From Salinirussus salinus (GTDB lineage: Archaea > Halobacteriota > Halobacteria > Halobacteriales > Haloarculaceae), in contig NZ_WOWO01000002.1 in the NCBI RefSeq assembly GCF_009831455.1, positions 1 through 64,000 of the forward strand: 64,000 nt of DNA. Direction: 5' to 3'. Both the position numbers and the translations under genes were made by a program. This document shows positions 60,326 to 64,000 of the stretch, one piece after another. The notes below the pieces were generated by a model. That model had not been told where the DNA came from. It saw nothing but the letters and a program-made list of their open reading frames with translations, and did no database searches. Position 1 is the stretch's first letter, and each line of letters opens with the position of its first letter.

Positions 60326-61171
60326 ATGGCAGTACCAGCCCCCGACCTCTCGGGACAGGTGGCAGTCATCACGGGATCGACACGCGGCATCGGGCGCGCG
60401 CTCGCGCTCCAACTCGCCGAGTACGGCGCCGACATCGTCTCGACGGGCAAGACCGTCGACGACAGCGATTCCGACCTCGAGGGAACGATCCACAAGACCG
60501 CCGACGCGGTCCGCGAGCGCGGCTCCGAGGCGCTTGCGGTCCAGCTGGACGTGCGCGACCCCGACAACTGTCAGCGCGTCGTCGACGAGACCCTCGACGA
60601 GTTCGGCCGGCTCGACATCCTCATCAACAACGCCTCGGCGATCCAGATGGGGGAGATCGGCGAGCTCCCGATGAACCGGTTCGACCTGCTGATGGAGGTC
60701 AACGTCCGCGGGACATACGCGATGACACAGGCGGCCCTGCCGGCGCTGCGGGACGGTGGCGGGCGCGTCATCACGAACGCGCCGCCCCTGGAGGTCGACC
60801 GCGTCCCCGGGATGGCGCCCTACGCTTTCTCGAAGATGGGGATGGCCTTCATGACCCTCTCGCTGTCCGGCGAGGAGGAGGACGTCGCCGCGTCGACGCT
60901 GTGGCCGGTCACCGCCATCGAGACCCGCGCGACCCGCTACTTCGGGATGGGCTCAGAGGAGGACTGGCGGAGCCCGCAGGTCTACACCGACGCCGCCTCC
61001 GTCCTGCTCGACCGCGACCCCGCCGAGGTCGACGGCCACTCCTTCTACGACGAGGAACTGCTCGCGAGCGTTGGCGTCGAGGACTTCGACCAGTACGCGC
61101 TCGTCGAGGGGTCGAACCCGCCGCCGTCCTCCGCCGAGATGTTCGGCGCCGACTTCGCCCGGGACTGGTAG
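60326..61171 (+). CDS. SDR family oxidoreductase (HSDL2-like)
   Basis: A 281-residue SDR. The cofactor motif TGSTRGIG is at about 16-23, NNAS at about 110, and Y-A-F-S-K gives Tyr and Lys. The position of the catalytic Ser reads TNAPPLEV, where HSDL2-like relatives have NxSPPL, so the Ser appears to be Ala. The insert IVSTGKTVDDSDSDLEGTIHKTADAV is also of the HSDL2 type. Activity may be reduced or the role altered. A C-terminal acidic extension is present. ATG 60326 follows a TATA-like element. Confidence 0.8.
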   Translation: MAVPAPDLSGQVAVITGSTRGIGRALALQLAEYGADIVSTGKTVDDSDSDLEGTIHKTADAVRERGSEALAVQLDVRDPDNCQRVVDETLDEFGRLDILINNASAIQMGEIGELPMNRFDLLMEVNVRGTYAMTQAALPALRDGGGRVITNAPPLEVDRVPGMAPYAFSKMGMAFMTLSLSGEEEDVAASTLWPVTAIETRATRYFGMGSEEDWRSPQVYTDAASVLLDRDPAEVDGHSFYDEELLASVGVEDFDQYALVEGSNPPPSSAEMFGADFARDW

Positions 61172-61282
61172 CAGGGCACGTCGCCGCGCCACCGGCCGGG
61201 CAACTGTGGCGCGTCGGCCCCGCCCTCTCCCCGACCCGTCATCGTAACGATTAACAACTCACTCAGTGACACGTTAGATACG

Positions 61283-61441
61283 ATGAACGTCGAGCCCTCC
61301 ACCGAAGACCAGCTCGGTCTGCTCGTCTATGCTCTGTTCCTCGTCGGCGCCGTGCTCGTCGGTCCCCTCGAAGCGGTACTGGGGCTGGCCCTCTACTGGC
61401 TCCTCGCCAGGTGGCGGACGGCCGCGGGTAAGCCAGCCTGA
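61283..61441 (+). CDS. Small single-/double-pass membrane protein
   Basis: A 52-residue ORF starting ATG at 61283, with a polar acidic N-terminus (NVEPSTEDQ) followed by two hydrophobic segments (LGLLVYALFLVGAVLVGPL and VLGLALYWLLARW), ending in a basic tail RTAAGKPA. Too small to assign. Its hydropathy and the codon bias of neighbouring genes support it as real; expression is unproven. Confidence 0.5.
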   Translation: MNVEPSTEDQLGLLVYALFLVGAVLVGPLEAVLGLALYWLLARWRTAAGKPA

Positions 61442-61516
61442 CCGGCGGCCGACCGGCCGCGCGAGCGTGACTGTCGACACCCAAACCCATACCGTGCTGG
61501 GCTGTGAACGGATGGT

Positions 61517-61954
61517 ATGCTCGAGCCTGGCGATCCGGCACCGGCAGTCAGCGCACAGAACCAGCACGGCGAGACGGTCTCGCCGGACTTCGAGGAGCCG
61601 ACGGTCGTCTACTTCTACCCGAAGGACTTCACCGGCGGCTGCACCATCGAGGCAAACGACTTCCAGGATACCCTCCCGGAGTTCCAGGAGGCCGGCATCA
61701 CGGTCTACGGCGTCTCGATGGACGACGTCGAGACCCACGCGGACTTCGCCGAGGAGGAGGGGGTCACCTTCGACCTGCTCGCGGACCCCGACGGCGACGT
61801 AGCAGAGGCCTTCGGCGTCGACACCAGCGAGGGGTACACCGACCGGGTGACCTTCACCGTCGCCGGCGGGGAGGTCGCGGGCGTCTACGACCCCGCGCTC
61901 GCGGACCCGGAGGGTCACGCCGAGGAGGTCCTGCGGGACCTCCGCGGGGAGTAA
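61517..61954 (+). CDS. Peroxiredoxin (BCP/PrxQ type, 1-Cys)
   Basis: A 145-residue thioredoxin-fold peroxidase. The peroxidatic Cys42 is in GGCTIEAND, the BCP-type P-x3-T/S-x2-C region, preceded by VVYFYPKDF. No other Cys exists, so no resolving Cys inside the chain; it would need an external thiol. It reduces peroxides in the cytoplasm. ATG 61517 directly begins the fold. Confidence 0.88.
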   Translation: MLEPGDPAPAVSAQNQHGETVSPDFEEPTVVYFYPKDFTGGCTIEANDFQDTLPEFQEAGITVYGVSMDDVETHADFAEEEGVTFDLLADPDGDVAEAFGVDTSEGYTDRVTFTVAGGEVAGVYDPALADPEGHAEEVLRDLRGE

Positions 61955-61973
61955 GTCCCCGCCAGGCGACGCC

Positions 61974-63176
61974 TCAGTCGACGACGCCCTGCTCGCGGAG
62001 TCGTTCGACCTCCTCGTCGGAGTAGCCGTGGGCAGCGAGCACGTCGTCGGTGCTCTCACCCAACTCCTGTGGCGGGACCCGGAGGCTCGTCGCCAGGTTC
62101 CGGAAGTGGATCGGGTGGTCGATCACCTGGGCGTCCTGGCGCTCGTCGCGTTCGGCGGTCACCTTCAGCCCCCGCTGGGTGACGTGGTCGTCCTCCCAGA
62201 CCGACTCCGTGTCGTGGATCGGGCCCGCCGGGACGCCAGCGTCGTGGAGGCGTCCGACCCACTCCTCGACCGTCGCCTCGGCGAGGGACTCCTCGAGCTC
62301 GTCGCCGAGCTGGTCGGTGTGCTCGACGCGCCTGTCCCGGTGGTCGAAGCGCTCGTCGGTCAGCAGGTCCTCGCGACCCAGTTCCGCACAGAGTGCCTCC
62401 CAGAGGCTGTCCGTGCTCGCCGCGATGACGAGCGAGCCGTCGGCGGCCTCGAAGACGCCGAAGGGGGCCGCGGAGGGGTGGTAGGTGCCGAAACGGGGGA
62501 AGGGCTCGCCGGTGCCCCAGGTGTAGCCCGCCCGGGCACAGAGCCAGGAGATGGCGGCGTCGAACATCGGCACCTCGACCCACTCCCCCTCGATCTGTCC
62601 GGTCTCGCGGGCGTACAGGGCGGCGAGAACGCTCTGGACGGTGTAGGTCGCCGCCGCGAGGTCGCCGCTGGGCAGCCCGGACCACAGCGGCGGCGTCTCC
62701 TCGGTCCCGGTGATCGACATGATCCCGCTCATCGCCTGGACCACCATGTCCCAGGCGGGGACGTCCTCGTAGGGGCTGTCCCGGCCGAAGCCACTGATCG
62801 AGCAGTAGACGACCTCCGGGTTGATTTCGCGGACATCCTCGTAGGACAGGCCGAAGTTCTCGACCCGGCCGGGTTTCATGCTCTCGACGAAGACGTCAGC
62901 GTCCTCCAGCAGCGTGCGAGCGACCTCCTGGCCCTCCTCGGATTTGAGGTCGAGTGCGACGCTGTGTTTGTTCCGGTTGATGGTGTCGAAGTACTCGGGG
63001 TAGGGGCTGAACTCCCGGGCGCGGTCGCCCCGGCCGATGGCCTCGATCTTCACGACCTCGGCCCCGAGGTCGCCCAGAAGCATCGTGGCGAAGGGGCCGG
63101 CGATCACCTGCGTGAGGTCGACGACCGTGACGTCGGAGAGGGGGAGCTGCTCGGCTGTGGCGTTCGTCAGTGGCAT
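61974..63176 (-). CDS. Class III CoA transferase (CaiB/BaiF family)
   Basis: A 400-residue family III CoA transferase. Start PLSDVTVVDLTQVIAGPFATMLLGDLGAEVVKIE, then RGDRAREFSPYPEYFDTINRNKHSVALDLKSEEGQEV, are diagnostic. The catalytic Asp is expected in GRDSPYEDVPAWDMVVQAMSG, and GLPSGDLAAATYTVQSVLAALYARE follows. It moves CoA between carboxylic acids via a mixed anhydride. The acid (carnitine, formyl/oxalyl, succinyl or aryl) cannot be named. Good start at ATG 63176. Confidence 0.9.
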   Translation of the reverse strand: MPLTNATAEQLPLSDVTVVDLTQVIAGPFATMLLGDLGAEVVKIEAIGRGDRAREFSPYPEYFDTINRNKHSVALDLKSEEGQEVARTLLEDADVFVESMKPGRVENFGLSYEDVREINPEVVYCSISGFGRDSPYEDVPAWDMVVQAMSGIMSITGTEETPPLWSGLPSGDLAAATYTVQSVLAALYARETGQIEGEWVEVPMFDAAISWLCARAGYTWGTGEPFPRFGTYHPSAAPFGVFEAADGSLVIAASTDSLWEALCAELGREDLLTDERFDHRDRRVEHTDQLGDELEESLAEATVEEWVGRLHDAGVPAGPIHDTESVWEDDHVTQRGLKVTAERDERQDAQVIDHPIHFRNLATSLRVPPQELGESTDDVLAAHGYSDEEVERLREQGVVD

Positions 63177-63275
63177 CTCCCCTGGGGTACCGCCCCCCGC
63201 GCCTTAGAGGTCGGGGTCCGGGCCGGCCCCGCGGTTCGCGCTGGCCCGGAACCGCTCGGCCGGTCGCGGCGGTGC

Positions 63276-64000
63276 TCACTCGACGGGCTCGACCCGGACG
63301 GCGCTGTGTTTGTACTCGGGGATCTTCGCCTCCGGGTCGAGCGCGTCGCCGGTCAGCGTGTTCACCAGCGGGTCCGCGTAGTGGAAGGTCATGAAGACGG
63401 TTCCCTCGCGGATGCCGGGGGTCACCTCGGCCTCGACGGTGACCGACCCGCGGTCGTTTGCGACCCGGACCTCGTCGCCGTCGGCGACCCCACGCGCGGC
63501 GGCGTCGTCGGGGTGGATCTGCAGGACGTCCTCGCCACGCATGCGCACGAGCGTCCCGGAGCGGCGGGTCAGCGCCCCGCTGTTGAAGTGCTGGAGCACG
63601 CGGCCGGTCGTGAGCACGAGGTCGCCGTCCGCCAGGTCGTCGGCCGGCGGGACGTGGTCGACCGGGACGAGCGGCGCGGTCGGCTCCCCGGCCGCGAACT
63701 CCTCCTCGTGGAGGACGTCCGTCCCCGACTCCGCGCCCTCGGGGAACGGCCACCGGCCGTAGCCGTCGCCGATGGACTCGTAGCTCAACCCCGCGTACAG
63801 CGGGCTCACGCCCGTCAGCTCCTCGAAGACTGCCTCCGGGCCGTCGTACCGGAACGCCTCCGGCCGGTCGGTGACGCGTGCCGCGACCGTCCGGAGGACC
63901 TCGAGGTCCCGGCGGGCCTCGCCCGGTGGCTCGGCGTTGGCGCGCATCCGCATCACGCGGCGGTCGGTGTTGGTTACCGTCCCCGACTTCTCGGCCCAGG
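63276..64000 (-). CDS. Formate dehydrogenase-like molybdopterin oxidoreductase (3' part only)
   Basis: Incomplete: the frame continues past the window edge at 64000. What is seen is the C-terminal end of a DMSO-reductase family enzyme: WAEKSGTVTNTDRR just inside the edge, then VMRMRANAEPPGEARRDLEVL, LTTGRVLQHFNSGALTRRSG (the molybdopterin-dinucleotide-binding domain), VQIHP-type EDVLQIHPDDAAARGVADGD and the C-terminal RVEPVE. This pattern is that of FdhF/FdhA-type formate dehydrogenases, though nitrate reductase-like relatives share it. The catalytic Cys/Sec and Fe-S motifs lie outside the window. Confidence 0.8.
   Translation of the reverse strand, partial: WAEKSGTVTNTDRRVMRMRANAEPPGEARRDLEVLRTVAARVTDRPEAFRYDGPEAVFEELTGVSPLYAGLSYESIGDGYGRWPFPEGAESGTDVLHEEEFAAGEPTAPLVPVDHVPPADDLADGDLVLTTGRVLQHFNSGALTRRSGTLVRMRGEDVLQIHPDDAAARGVADGDEVRVANDRGSVTVEAEVTPGIREGTVFMTFHYADPLVNTLTGDALDPEAKIPEYKHSAVRVEPVE

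Overview
The window is a typical gene-dense stretch of a haloarchaeal (class Halobacteria) chromosome. The signs are very high GC (an estimate by eye), acidic Asp/Glu-rich proteins, archaeal information-processing genes (SRP19, Gar1, FEN1, RadB, Cdc48, ribosomal protein S8e), a halorhodopsin, many Tat/lipobox signal peptides, GTG starts, and TATA elements placed about 25-30 nt before ATG as for leaderless mRNAs. A member of the Haloarculaceae is plausible but unproven. No CRISPR array, rRNA, complete transposase or integrase gene was seen.

Layout. 1-8.7 kb holds a G/C homopolymer tract, an ABM-like protein and a cupin, repeat copy A, an acyl-CoA carboxylase carboxyltransferase, an amidase, an epoxide hydrolase, an MBL hydrolase, an SDR and a processive glycosyltransferase. 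8.7-22.7 kb carries srp19-gar1, a presenilin-type protease, an ornithine cyclodeaminase-like enzyme, fen1, a phasin-like protein, fumC, a UDG-like protein, an S9 peptidase, a PQQ-type sugar dehydrogenase and a DsbA-like protein. A tRNA-Gly(GCC) lies at 22.75 kb. 23.3-29.6 kb is a copper/redox maturation block: nosL-nosD-nosF-nosY on the minus strand, divergent from SCO-TlpA-CcdA on the plus strand, without nosZ. 29.7-42.8 kb has halorhodopsin, mch, HAD hydrolases, a Bat-type HTH regulator, a GTPBP1-like GTPase, phosphoglycolate phosphatase, a J-domain protein, repeat copy B, pyrF and rps8e. 42.9-48.1 kb is a phosphate module: a metallophosphatase, a long Ppk and two PhoU-type regulators. 48.1-59 kb has radB, a LarC-DUF952 fusion, an ABC exporter, a USP, cdc48, an AT-richer island bounded by 140-bp inverted repeats, and a CBS-HPF fusion. 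The end carries a lycopene-cyclase-domain protein, an SDR, a peroxiredoxin, a CoA transferase and the 3' part of a molybdopterin formate-dehydrogenase-like gene cut by the window edge.

The most unusual observations are three. (1) Two copies (about 933-1146 minus and 38609-38902 plus) of a dispersed element share conserved boxes and enclose, at the same relative position, a perfect 13-bp stem whose sequence differs between copies while pairing is kept. That covariation points to a structured RNA or DNA element, and both copies end about 83 nt before a gene in the same orientation. (2) A 1.1-kb island between the convergent genes cdc48 and CBS-HPF is bounded by near-identical 140-bp inverted repeats and contains a frameshifted lipoprotein gene. 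(3) Two genes (carboxyltransferase and epoxide hydrolase) are each preceded by a short apparently leaderless ORF whose stop overlaps the main ATG as ATGA, with an internal Shine-Dalgarno-like GGAGG. Domain fusions (NosD with a NosL-like domain, LarC-DUF952, CBS-HPF, Ppk with a C-terminal extension) are further points of interest. All function calls rest on reading motifs and remembered families; no database search was possible.
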